Assembly (NCBI GenBank): GCA_018829205.1
Contig: JAHJUE010000011.1
Span: 62,001 to 126,000, forward strand
Origin: Bacteroidota bacterium
Lineage (GTDB): Bacteria; Bacteroidota; Ignavibacteria; Ignavibacteriales; Melioribacteraceae
DNA: 64,000 nucleotides
Direction: 5' to 3'
Below the pieces are notes generated by a model. That model made no database searches and had not been told where the DNA came from. It worked only from the letters and a program-made list of their open reading frames with translations. Shown here piece by piece: positions 45,673 to 53,906 of this stretch (positions are counted from its first letter, which is position 1; every line of letters begins with the position of its first letter). Made by a program: the position numbers and the translations under genes.

Positions 45673-46917
45673 ATGGAACATAAAAACCGGGTTTACTCGT
45701 TATCAAAAAACAAAATTAAAATTCTGCTTTTGGAAGGGATTCATGAAAATTCAATGAACTTCTTAAAAGAAAGCGATTATACTAATATTGAATATCTAAT
45801 TACATCGCTTAATAAAGAAGAATTGATTCAAAAGATTAAAAATGTTCACATGATCGGAATCAGATCTAGAACTAATATTACAAAAGATATTTTGCAATAT
45901 GCTGAAAATTTAATTGCGATAGGATGTTTCAGCATTGGGACAAACCAGGTTGACCTTCACACCGCAAAGTTAAAAGGCATACCGGTTTTTAATGCGCCTT
46001 TTTCAAATACACGTTCAGTTGCAGAACTGGTAATTAGCGAATGTATTATGCTCCTTAGAAGAATTCCGGAAAAGAATGCCGCCGCACACCAAGGGAAATG
46101 GATGAAAGAAGCAAATTCATCTTTTGAGATACGCGGGAAAAATATCGGAATTATTGGTTACGGACATATAGGTTCTCAAGTTTCCATACTTGCTGAAAAT
46201 TTAGGAATGAATATATATTATTATGACATTGAAAAGAAATTAAGTTTAGGAAATGCAAAATCATGCAGTTCATTAAAAGAATTGTTAAAGATTTCCGATG
46301 TAGTAACACTTCATGTGCCCGAAACAGAACTTACCAAAAACATGATTACTAAAACCGAACTTTCTCTAATGAAAAAAGGCGCTTGTATTATAAATGCCTC
46401 CCGCGGAACTATAATTAATATTGAACATTTAAGCGAATCTCTAAAGTCCAAGCATTTAAACGGTGCGGCGATAGACGTATTCCCGGAGGAACCGACTTCA
46501 GTTAACGAACTTTTTAATTCACCTCTTCAACATTTGCCGAATGTTATTTTGACGCCTCACATTGGAGGCAGCACGATAGAAGCGCAGGCAAATATCGCAG
46601 TTGAAGTTTCCGAAAAACTTATTAATTACAGTAACATAGGAGCAACACTCGGAGCTACAAATTTTGTTGAAATATCCTTGCCGCCGAATATCAATAAAAA
46701 GCGTTATCTGCACATACATGAAAACAAACCCGGTGTAATGAATAAAATTACCTCCGTTTTTACGTCACGTAAAATTAATATCGCGTCGCAGTATCTACAG
46801 ACCGACCCTGATATCGGTTACGTAATAATTGATATAGACGGTAAACAGAAGTCTGGTGATATTTTGAAAGAACTAAAAGCAATTCCAAAAACAATTAAAG
46901 CAAGGATGCTATTTTAA
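45673..46917 (+). CDS. serA: D-3-phosphoglycerate dehydrogenase
   Basis: First step of serine synthesis from 3-phosphoglycerate. NAD-binding GYGHIGSQVSILAENLGM (near residues 165-182), catalytic region NASRGTIINIEHL, active-site HIGGST, and a C-terminal ACT domain (HIHENKPGVMNKITSVFTSRKINIASQYL) that mediates serine feedback. The N-terminal and core sequence is strikingly like the E. coli type (GCFSIGTNQVDLHTAKLKGIPVFNAPFSNTRSVAELVI), with matching length (414 aa). AAAGGA precedes the ATG. No serC or serB adjoins it. Confidence 0.95.
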   Translation: MEHKNRVYSLSKNKIKILLLEGIHENSMNFLKESDYTNIEYLITSLNKEELIQKIKNVHMIGIRSRTNITKDILQYAENLIAIGCFSIGTNQVDLHTAKLKGIPVFNAPFSNTRSVAELVISECIMLLRRIPEKNAAAHQGKWMKEANSSFEIRGKNIGIIGYGHIGSQVSILAENLGMNIYYYDIEKKLSLGNAKSCSSLKELLKISDVVTLHVPETELTKNMITKTELSLMKKGACIINASRGTIINIEHLSESLKSKHLNGAAIDVFPEEPTSVNELFNSPLQHLPNVILTPHIGGSTIEAQANIAVEVSEKLINYSNIGATLGATNFVEISLPPNINKKRYLHIHENKPGVMNKITSVFTSRKINIASQYLQTDPDIGYVIIDIDGKQKSGDILKELKAIPKTIKARMLF

Positions 46918-47065
46918 ACTATTGAAAAACCTTCAAAGGTTATACATAAGAATACAGTTAGTGATAAAATTCATCGCAAAACTCAACCGCGTATTTGATT
47001 AGATTATTTTTTAAATCAGTGTTTTAATCTTTGTAATATTTTTAGTACTCAAATTTCCTAAAATA

Positions 47066-47998
47066 TTACTTTAATAAGCTCATTTTTTTTACAAGATTTA
47101 TCATGCCTGATCGCAATCTATAAAAATAAATCCCAGTAGCAAGGCTTGATGCATCAACTAAAATTGAATGATTGCCTGCAGTGAAAATTTGATCAACAAG
47201 AATTTTTATTTCATTTCCAAGAATATCATGAATAGAAAGTTTAACATGTTCAACCGTTGGGATTGAAAAATTAATTCTCGTACTCGGGTTGAAAGGATTG
47301 GGATAATTTTGTTCTAAACTGAATCCCTGCGCTAAATTACTTACTTCTTCAATAGAAGTTACATTAGTGCTTGTATATGCGAAAGTTATTTGTACATCAT
47401 CTACTGTTAACCATCCCGGAATTGTTCCAGCGCTCATTTGTTCCGAACTCCATGCGTAAAATCTAATATTTGAAATTACCGGAATGGAAGTTTCCGGTAA
47501 TTCACCAAAGTATGTCTGCATTTCTTCTGTTAAATATGTTTTAAAAATTAGTGTATGTGTGCCAAATCTCTCAACATAATAAGCTGCGAGAGTATCGGGA
47601 CCAGTTCCTGTTCTTTTAGCTTTTAAACTTACTTTATTACTCTTTCTTAATAGGACTAAATTTTCACCAAGAAATGGCCCGATAGAAAAATATAAATACT
47701 TATCATAATTGATAACACCGTTGCCGGTCCATCCGCTACTCTTATAATTTGCCTCAATTGAACTTTCACAAACAACTCCTTGTCTGCTGAACTCGCTAAA
47801 CGAAACTTTTGGAGTACTGCTTGTTATTGCATCGTGTTCTAATAAACCGCATGGACCTCCATTTAAAGCATATATTCCAAATCCGTTTATTGTATCCCCG
47901 TTAGCTGAAATAAAATCCATCGCTGAATATGGAGGGATTAAGGGGATAAGAAGTATTATTATCAATTTGATTATTTTACCTGTCATAACTATCACCAT
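47066..47998 (-). CDS. Secreted protein with T9SS type A sorting domain
   Basis: Hydrophobic signal segment at the N-terminus (IIKLIIILLIPLIPPYSA). The middle (about residues 25-210) has beta-rich sequence and no motif I recognise. The C-terminal 80 residues (SLEQNYPNPFNPSTRINFSIPTVEHVKLSIHDILGNEIK ... GIYFYRLRSGMINLVKKMSLLK) are a canonical type IX sorting domain, so the protein is predicted to be secreted and attached to the cell surface. Start may be the ATG at 47998 or at 47986, the latter with GGTGAT nearby. It is convergent with serA. Confidence 0.82.
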   Translation of the reverse strand: MVIVMTGKIIKLIIILLIPLIPPYSAMDFISANGDTINGFGIYALNGGPCGLLEHDAITSSTPKVSFSEFSRQGVVCESSIEANYKSSGWTGNGVINYDKYLYFSIGPFLGENLVLLRKSNKVSLKAKRTGTGPDTLAAYYVERFGTHTLIFKTYLTEEMQTYFGELPETSIPVISNIRFYAWSSEQMSAGTIPGWLTVDDVQITFAYTSTNVTSIEEVSNLAQGFSLEQNYPNPFNPSTRINFSIPTVEHVKLSIHDILGNEIKILVDQIFTAGNHSILVDASSLATGIYFYRLRSGMINLVKKMSLLK

Positions 47999-48177
47999 TA
48001 ATAAATTTATTTCTATTGAATTATTTTTTTGATTTTTGCTCAGGTTAAACAGCAGCGCTTAAAGGTTTTGCAATTTTTAAATTTTGTTTAATCTGGAATC
48101 TTTTCAATAGAAATTTGGTAAATATTAATATCAAATTCTATATAGTTATTAAGTTCACAAATACTTGTTTTAAAAGT

Positions 48178-48201
48178 CCTCCCCTTCGTTTGAAGGGGGG
48201 G
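48178..48201. repeat. Hairpin CCCCTTC-GTTT-GAAGGGG downstream of SWIB gene
   Basis: A 7-bp core stem (48181-48187 with 92-98) extends with further pairs to 10, with a 4-base loop. On the minus strand it is followed by AGGACTTTT, so it could serve as a terminator for the SWIB gene that ends at 48284. Similar CCCC/GGGG hairpins are common intergenic repeats in Bacteroidota; one copy is visible here. Confidence 0.5.
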
Positions 48202-48283
48202 ATTTATAAGGGGTTTACCGCGAAACAGCAAAACCTTTGGAAACTTCTGAGGTTTGGGGAAATTGAATCCAAAATTTTAAATA

Positions 48284-48610
48284 TTATTCTATATTTGCAC
48301 CAACAACTGCGGCCATTTGCATCATGTCTATTGTCTGCCCTTCTTGCAGATTTGTAAAATCAGTTAACTTGCCTGATTTGCTAGTCGATTTTGTATTTTT
48401 GAAGATAGGCAGTAACTTTGCATCGGCAACAATGAACTTGCCTGCGTTTTCAGGTTTACCATTTTCTGTTTTTGTTTGAAGTTGGTTTGCTTTAATATAG
48501 TCCCATAATTTTTTGGTGATATCAGTTCTAGGTAATTCTGTTTCTCCGAGAAACTCCGCCAATTCATGTTTCAATTTTACAGGTTTCTTCAATCCTTTTG
48601 CTTCTTCCAT
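48284..48610 (-). CDS. SWIB/MDM2-domain protein
   Basis: 108 aa consisting almost entirely of a SWIB domain: LKHELAEFLGETELPRTDITKKLWDYIKANQLQ (residues 14-46), then IVADAKLLPIFKN and DMMQMAAVVGANIE. In bacteria these domains are stand-alone or fused to topoisomerase I. Here there is no topoisomerase or other fusion. A role in nucleoid organisation is suggested by chlamydial and other examples but is not shown by the sequence. It is a single gene with about 200 bases of A/T-rich DNA upstream. Confidence 0.88.
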   Translation of the reverse strand: MEEAKGLKKPVKLKHELAEFLGETELPRTDITKKLWDYIKANQLQTKTENGKPENAGKFIVADAKLLPIFKNTKSTSKSGKLTDFTNLQEGQTIDMMQMAAVVGANIE

Positions 48611-48816
48611 TTTTTAACTCCATTATTTTAATTTATGAATTTATTACTGAGACTTTTGTTTGTATAGGCACAAATTACTCTTAAAGAAAAGCCTATTCTT
48701 TTGTTACTATATTCCAATTTCCAATTAGTCGATAATAAAATATTTTTTTACAGCCACTGTGCTGGCGCAACTGCCTTTAATCCTTTGTTTAGTTATTCAT
48801 TATAAATTATTATCCA

Positions 48817-50109
48817 TTATCCGGCTTCATCTGTTGTGATTATTTGAACCTGCTCCAAAAAACTCGGATTCGAAATACTCACACACTCAAAATTTTCAAT
48901 GCTTCCTCCTTGCTCTAAAACAAGAGAAAGTATTGAAAAAGCCATTGCGATTCTGTGGTCGTGATAACTTTGAAATGTAATTTTTCTTGAAGAAATATTT
49001 CCGCTTACTTTATAGCCGTCTTCGAATTCTTCAACTGACAAGCCGAGAAGTTTTAAGTTTTCGCAGACGGATGTAATTCTATCGGATTCTTTGGCGCGGA
49101 GTTCTTTTGCGTCGCGGATTATAAAATCGCCTTCGGCAAAAATTCCGGCAATTGTAAGGATTGGTATTTCATCAATTATGTTGGGTATAATTTCTTCAGG
49201 TATTTCTATGTTTTTAAGTTTGCTGCTTTTAATTAAAATGTCGCCGTACATTTCGCCGCTGGAAATTTTTTGATCAATGATTTCAATATTTCCGCCCATT
49301 GCTTTCAGTACATTTAGAATTCCCGTGCGCGTTTCATTCAATAAAATATTTTTGATAATCAGTTCGCTGTTTTTTAACAATAGCGTAAGAACTATAAAAA
49401 AAGCAGAGGAAGAAATATCCGAAGGGACAAAATATTCTTTCGGTTCCGGGTAATCTTTATGCGAAACATATATTTTATTTCCGCCTCCCCGTTTTTCAGT
49501 TTTTAAACCGAGCATTGTTTCAGTATGATTACGCGAAGGAAGATTTTCAACTACAGTTGTTGTTTCTTCAAGATGGAGTCCCGCTAAAAGCACGGCGCTT
49601 TTTATCTGCGCGCTGGCTACTGGCAGATTATATTCAATTGCTTTTAATCTATTTGATGGGTTTATAATTACAGGTAATGTACCGTTTTCAGAAGTCTCAA
49701 TCTCCGCGCCCATTAATTTTAAGGGTTCGGATATTCTTTTCATAGGACGTTTAGAAAGCGACTCATCACCGGTTAGTGTAGTTGTGAAATTCTGCGATGC
49801 TAATATTCCGCAAATTAATCTAGAAGTTGTTCCGGAATTGCCCATATACAAAGGACGAAAAGGTTCTTTAAAATTTTTAAAACCAGCGCCTTTTACCGAA
49901 AAACGGTTCTGATATTTAACAATATCACAGCCCATATCTCTAAAAGCGTTGATTGTAGAATAAATATCTTCGGATTCAAGCAGATTATAGATTACTGAAT
50001 CGCCTTTAGCAAGTGAAGCGAACATTACGGCGCGGTGCGAAACTGATTTATCGCCGGGAAGTTTTAATTCACCATTAACTTTATTAATCTGGTTAAATTC
50101 TTGTATCAC
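48817..50109 (-). CDS. aroA: 3-phosphoshikimate 1-carboxyvinyltransferase (EPSP synthase)
   Basis: Shikimate pathway enzyme. LPGDKSVSHRAVMFASLAKG (near residue 17-36), GNSGTTSRLICGILASQ, and late DAKELRAKESDRI and DHRIAMAF signatures are present. The catalytic and PEP-binding residues (Lys of GDKS, Asp and Arg of KESDR, His-Arg of DHR) are intact. Length 430 aa is normal. It opens with GTG at 50107-50109 and overlaps the TrmH stop by 4 bases (GTGA), so it is coupled to the gene upstream. The combination deoC-hicB-trmH-aroA is unusual but seems to be one transcript. Confidence 0.95.
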   Translation of the reverse strand: MIQEFNQINKVNGELKLPGDKSVSHRAVMFASLAKGDSVIYNLLESEDIYSTINAFRDMGCDIVKYQNRFSVKGAGFKNFKEPFRPLYMGNSGTTSRLICGILASQNFTTTLTGDESLSKRPMKRISEPLKLMGAEIETSENGTLPVIINPSNRLKAIEYNLPVASAQIKSAVLLAGLHLEETTTVVENLPSRNHTETMLGLKTEKRGGGNKIYVSHKDYPEPKEYFVPSDISSSAFFIVLTLLLKNSELIIKNILLNETRTGILNVLKAMGGNIEIIDQKISSGEMYGDILIKSSKLKNIEIPEEIIPNIIDEIPILTIAGIFAEGDFIIRDAKELRAKESDRITSVCENLKLLGLSVEEFEDGYKVSGNISSRKITFQSYHDHRIAMAFSILSLVLEQGGSIENFECVSISNPSFLEQVQIITTDEAG

Positions 50110-50696
50110 TTATCGCACCATTCGTCTATTAATTTATTCAATTCATCTTCGCTCAATTCAGTTCTATTATATAGTCCTTTTAATACCCGCTGTCTCTGCG
50201 CTTCGTAAAGCGTAACTGCTGCGGCTACGGATACGTTCAAACTTTGGATCATTCCTCTCATCGGAATATAATAACATTCGTCTGCTAATTCTGCGGCTTC
50301 CTCACTTACTCCTCTGCTTTCATTGCCCATAACAATTGCTACTTTCTCTGTTAGATCAATATCATAAAGATTTACAGCTTTTTCATTAAGCAATGAAGCG
50401 TATATTTTGAAACCTTGTTTATGAAGTTCATCATAACATTCTTTTGTGCTTTTAAACTTTTCTTTTTCAACCCATTTAAATGCCGAGGCAGAAGTCACCT
50501 TGCTAATTTTAGGAAATTCCTCATATGTATAAAGCAATGAAACTTTGGGAACTCCTACGGCATCGCATGTTCTGAAAATTGCGCTAACATTATGCGGATC
50601 GTGTACATTTTCAATTACGACTCTTAAAGAAGCCTGACGGGAATTAGCAACATTTACTATTTTATTCAGCCTGCTGTCGGTTTTAAATTTTCTCAA
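50106..50696 (-). CDS. trmH: tRNA (guanosine-18-2'-O)-methyltransferase-type SpoU enzyme (TrmH)
   Basis: SPOUT-fold methyltransferase of 196 aa. VIENVHDPHNVSAIFRTCDAVGVPKVSLL (residues 26-54) holds the catalytic Asn/Arg region, VAIVMGNESRGVSEEAAELADECYYIPMRGMIQSLNVSVAAAVTLYE holds the SAM-binding knot. These fit TrmH best, although other SpoU enzymes cannot be excluded. The start is TTG at 50694-50696, immediately after the HicB-like stop codon; no in-frame ATG precedes the conserved core. It overlaps aroA by 4 bases. Confidence 0.88.
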   Translation of the reverse strand: MRKFKTDSRLNKIVNVANSRQASLRVVIENVHDPHNVSAIFRTCDAVGVPKVSLLYTYEEFPKISKVTSASAFKWVEKEKFKSTKECYDELHKQGFKIYASLLNEKAVNLYDIDLTEKVAIVMGNESRGVSEEAAELADECYYIPMRGMIQSLNVSVAAAVTLYEAQRQRVLKGLYNRTELSEDELNKLIDEWCDK

Positions 50697-50927
50697 TTAC
50701 AGCTCTTTATGAAAAATTAATTTATAAATAATTTTATCAGAATTTTTTCTTGCGCGGTCTATTTTAATTTCTTGCTCTTTGGGTAAGTTTAAATAATATC
50801 TTAAGAAATCTACTGCATTATTAATGGCGTCATCTTCTTTATGCGCCCAGCTTTCGCACCCGTTAATAGAAGGCACATTAGCGGTAAATCCATCTCCCGT
50901 ATTTGTAACAATTAAATCAATAACCAC
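50697..50927 (-). CDS. HicB-like small protein without a HicA partner
   Basis: 76 aa with a HicB-like beta-alpha-beta fold: LIVTNTGDGFTANVPSINGCESWAHKEDDAINNAVDFLRYYL. This is the partial RNase H-like fold of HicB antitoxins and related pseudo-antitoxins. No DNA-binding tail and no neighbouring HicA-type toxin are present, so a toxin-antitoxin role is doubtful. It begins with GTG overlapping the deoC stop by one base (TAGTG) and ends directly before the trmH start. Lone HicB-like proteins inside operons with other genes are known, and the function of this one is unknown. Confidence 0.7.
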   Translation of the reverse strand: MVIDLIVTNTGDGFTANVPSINGCESWAHKEDDAINNAVDFLRYYLNLPKEQEIKIDRARKNSDKIIYKLIFHKEL

Positions 50928-51793
50928 TAATAACCGCCTGTTACTTTTTCGCCGGTTACTATTTTTACGCTTGCGCTGGCGCCGATTCTTTCGGCTCCGA
51001 CTTCTATCATAGCTTTAGCGTCTTCGGTTGAGCGAACGCCTCCGGAAGCTTTAACACCGACAGTACTCCCAACTACATATTTCATTAGGGCAACATCGCC
51101 GACAGTTGCGCCGCCTTTGCTGAAACCCGTAGATGTTTTAACAAAATCAGCTTTTGCTTTTTTGGCTATCAAACATGCCTTAATTTTTTCTTCGTCGGTT
51201 AAAAGAGCGGTTTCAATAATTACTTTGCAAAGTGCTTTGTGATTTTTAGCGGCAAGTACAACCTGATTTATATCGTTAAATATGTAGTCGTATTCGCCTT
51301 GTTTTAATTTACCGACATTTATAACCATATCAATTTCTTTCGCGCCGTTTTCCAATGCTTCTTCAGCTTCAGCTCTTTTAATTTTTGTAGTATTAGAACC
51401 CAAAGGGAAACCTATTACAGTGCACACTTTTACCGGCGTGTTTTTTAACAATTCATAACAGAGCGGAACATAAACAGGATTAATGCATACCGACGCGAAA
51501 CCGTATTCTTTTGCTTCCGAACATAGTACTTTTATTTCATCGGGTGTGGCATCCGGCTTTAATAAAGTATGGTCAATCATGCGGGCAATATTTCTATCAG
51601 GCAATTCTTCTCCAATGCCTATACCCGCGGCAATTCTATCCGCTCCTTTATCAATAATTTTTTTTACGGTGTTAGGCTGATCAAGAACGTTTCTTTCCCA
51701 TCCCACGCAAGTTTCGCCCACGCAATAAAAATCGTGAAGCGCTTTTTCAGTAAAAACCTGATTTACAATTTTATCAATTTGAGAAGAACTCAT
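50927..51793 (-). CDS. deoC: Deoxyribose-phosphate aldolase with N-terminal extension
   Basis: Cleaves deoxyribose-5-phosphate to acetaldehyde and glyceraldehyde-3-phosphate. The aldolase core begins near residue 70 with [11 protein letters not shown], and has [43 protein letters not shown] (Schiff-base Lys) and GVKASGGVR. Ahead of it is a 68-residue extension: an amphipathic helix-like opening [20 protein letters not shown], then a [10 protein letters not shown] segment and a [12 protein letters not shown] stretch. Such openings resemble bacterial-microcompartment encapsulation peptides; classic DeoC is about 220-260 aa. Confidence 0.92.
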   Translation of the reverse strand: MSSSQIDKIVNQVFTEKALHDFYCVGETCVGWERNVLDQPNTVKKIIDKGADRIAAGIGIGEELPDRNIARMIDHTLLKPDATPDEIKVLCSEAKEYGFASVCINPVYVPLCYELLKNTPVKVCTVIGFPLGSNTTKIKRAEAEEALENGAKEIDMVINVGKLKQGEYDYIFNDINQVVLAAKNHKALCKVIIETALLTDEEKIKACLIAKKAKADFVKTSTGFSKGGATVGDVALMKYVVGSTVGVKASGGVRSTEDAKAMIEVGAERIGASASVKIVTGEKVTGGY

Positions 51794-51982
51794 TTGGTCA
51801 CCAAATTTCTAATTATTAGTTTTATATAACTTTCAAAAGCATCTAATTCTTTAGCTCACTTACTAACTTATAAGATTGGATGAACGGTTGAATGGATGAT
51901 TGGGTTAAAATCATTGAAACAATCAGTCTTTCAGTCAATCTTCATATTATAGTAATTCAAAAATCACAATTATAATTTATAA

Positions 51983-52870
51983 TTATGATTTTACATTCTC
52001 GATCTTTAAAAACGCTTCATAAGTATTTCTTAAAAGCATCGCGATAGTCATTAAACCAACTCCGCCGGGAACCGGGGTAATGTAAGAAGATTTTGCTTTT
52101 ACGTTCTCAAAATCGACATCGCCGACAATTTTATAACCTTTTTTTGAGGCAGTATCTTCCACGCGGTTTATACCCACATCAATTACGACAACACCTTCCT
52201 TGACCATATCAGCGGTTATAAAATTCGCTTTTCCAATTGCGGCAATTAAAATATCGGCTTGTTTCGTATATTGGGTTAAATCTTCCGCTGCCGAATGACA
52301 TACAGTTACAATTGCGTTAGCGCCTTCTTTTTTCTGAAGCATTATATTTGCGGCAGGCTTGCCAACAATATTGCTTCTGCCTACAACTACAACATGTTTG
52401 CCTTTTGTTTCTATTTTATATCGCTTCAGCAATTCTAAAATTCCATACGGAGTGCACGGCAGAAAAGTATCCTTTCCAATTACAAGTTTACCGACACTTA
52501 TAGGATGAAAGCCGTCAACATCTTTTGAGGGACTTATCGCCTCAATTATTTTATCCTCATCAATATGTTTTGGCAAAGGAAGCTGAACTAAAATTCCGTG
52601 TATTTTTTTATCATTATTATATTTTTCAATTAATTGAAGCAGTTCCATTTCACTAATTGATTCATCAAGCAGATCAACTTGTGAAAACATACCGATTTCT
52701 TTGCATGATTTTGCTTTGCTGTTGACATAAAATGTAGAAGCAGGATTATCACCTACAAGGATTGTAACTAGTCCGGGAACCTTTCCCGTTTTCATTTTTA
52801 ATTGATCAACATTAATTTTAAGTTCTTCTTTAATTCTGCCTGATATTTCTTTACCGTCGATTATTTGCAT
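51983..52870 (-). CDS. folD: Bifunctional methylenetetrahydrofolate dehydrogenase/cyclohydrolase
   Basis: Interconverts methylene-, methenyl- and formyl-tetrahydrofolate. Catalytic Lys/Tyr region YVNSKAKSCKEIGM, GILVQLPLPKHIDEDKI, VVGRSNIVGKPAANIML (NADP site) and the C-terminal TPVPGGVGLMTIAMLLRNTYEA are all present. Length of 295 aa is normal. It follows the orphan DNA methyltransferase by 41 bases on the same strand. The 190-base gap after it, before deoC, is A/T-rich with no motif I can assign. Confidence 0.95.
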   Translation of the reverse strand: MQIIDGKEISGRIKEELKINVDQLKMKTGKVPGLVTILVGDNPASTFYVNSKAKSCKEIGMFSQVDLLDESISEMELLQLIEKYNNDKKIHGILVQLPLPKHIDEDKIIEAISPSKDVDGFHPISVGKLVIGKDTFLPCTPYGILELLKRYKIETKGKHVVVVGRSNIVGKPAANIMLQKKEGANAIVTVCHSAAEDLTQYTKQADILIAAIGKANFITADMVKEGVVVIDVGINRVEDTASKKGYKIVGDVDFENVKAKSSYITPVPGGVGLMTIAMLLRNTYEAFLKIENVKS

Positions 52871-52911
52871 ATAATTTCTCTTGTTAAAACATGTATTAAG
52901 ATTGCTCTTTA

Positions 52912-53904
52912 TTAATAATTCCTTTTATAAATTATATTGTAATTTTTCTTCAAATAATTTTTAATACTTCTGCTTTCCAAAATTTCTTCGGCAAAAGGAT
53001 TAGAGTTCTGCCAGCCGGTATTTCCCGATTCTCTCAAATTTTCCAATCTTCGTATAGCAATTTCACAATAAATCGGGTCTATATCAACAGTTAAACATTT
53101 ACGTTTTAATCTTTCACAAGCTATTAAAGTAGTTCCGGCATGGGCAAAAAAATCAACTACCCTGTCATTCGGACAGCTTGAAACATTAATAATTCTTTCA
53201 ATAGCTTTTAGAGGTTTCTGTGCGAAACATCCGTTTACGTTTTCTATCAGAAGATGGAACACCTGCTGAACATCAATCCAGACATTACCGGCTCTTATAT
53301 TAACAGATTTACTTCTTTCCAGATTTTCTGTTTTTATGCCTTTTATTTCTTTGTAATATCCTTTTAATACCTTGGGTATGTCTGTATAAACACTTTCTAT
53401 ATTAAAAACTGGTTTGCCTTTTGTATAATAAAGCAGTTCTTGACGGATGGACATCCAGTTCATTTGAGTACCGTATCCGCGCTGATTCCGCATTGTTATA
53501 AAACTTCGGGAATTAAAACCAGTATTTCTCATCATTAATATAAACTCGGCAAAAGGTTCAAGATGATTTTTCTGATCAGCTCCAAGCCAAACATAAAGAG
53601 ATGAATCTTCGGAAAGTATTTCTTCAGTGTTCTTAATCCATGAGCTGCACCATCTTGCAAAATCTTCGGCTTTGGTTTTTTGAAACGCAACCATATTATA
53701 AGGAGGATCATGAACGGCAAGAGCGGCTTTATTTCTACCCATAAGATTTTTGATAGAAACAGAATCTTCGGCATTAAAACATCCGACTTTATGTTTCCTT
53801 TTGGGATCTTGCCAGACTTCACCATTTTTAAGTCTGCAGAACTTGAGAAGATAATTTCTAAGTTTATCGTCCCTATCCAATCTTGGCAGTGGAAAATTTA
53901 TCAT
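52912..53904 (-). CDS. Orphan DNA methyltransferase (N6-adenine/N4-cytosine, beta type)
   Basis: Site-specific DNA methylase. Catalytic motif IV DPPYN is at about residues 66-70, preceding the SAM-binding motif I VVDFFAHAGTTLIACERLKRKCLTVDIDP near residue 265-290. This motif order (IV before I) marks the beta class of DNA methylase N-4/N-6 enzymes. The N-terminal 60 residues and the mid region have no recognised target-recognition repeats. No restriction endonuclease gene is adjacent. It lies 2 bases after the YmdB-like gene, in an otherwise housekeeping unit. Confidence 0.85.
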   Translation of the reverse strand: MINFPLPRLDRDDKLRNYLLKFCRLKNGEVWQDPKRKHKVGCFNAEDSVSIKNLMGRNKAALAVHDPPYNMVAFQKTKAEDFARWCSSWIKNTEEILSEDSSLYVWLGADQKNHLEPFAEFILMMRNTGFNSRSFITMRNQRGYGTQMNWMSIRQELLYYTKGKPVFNIESVYTDIPKVLKGYYKEIKGIKTENLERSKSVNIRAGNVWIDVQQVFHLLIENVNGCFAQKPLKAIERIINVSSCPNDRVVDFFAHAGTTLIACERLKRKCLTVDIDPIYCEIAIRRLENLRESGNTGWQNSNPFAEEILESRSIKNYLKKNYNIIYKRNY

Positions 53905-53906
53905 TT

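Noticed and set aside
50697-50927. HicAB toxin-antitoxin system
   Set aside because: No HicA-type toxin frame beside the HicB-like gene; flanks are deoC and trmH.
51794-51982. Possible element in the gap between folD and deoC (GATTGGATGAACGG-type tracts)
   Set aside because: Only short near-repeats of GATTGG/GGATGA; no symmetric ends, no frame, nothing assignable.
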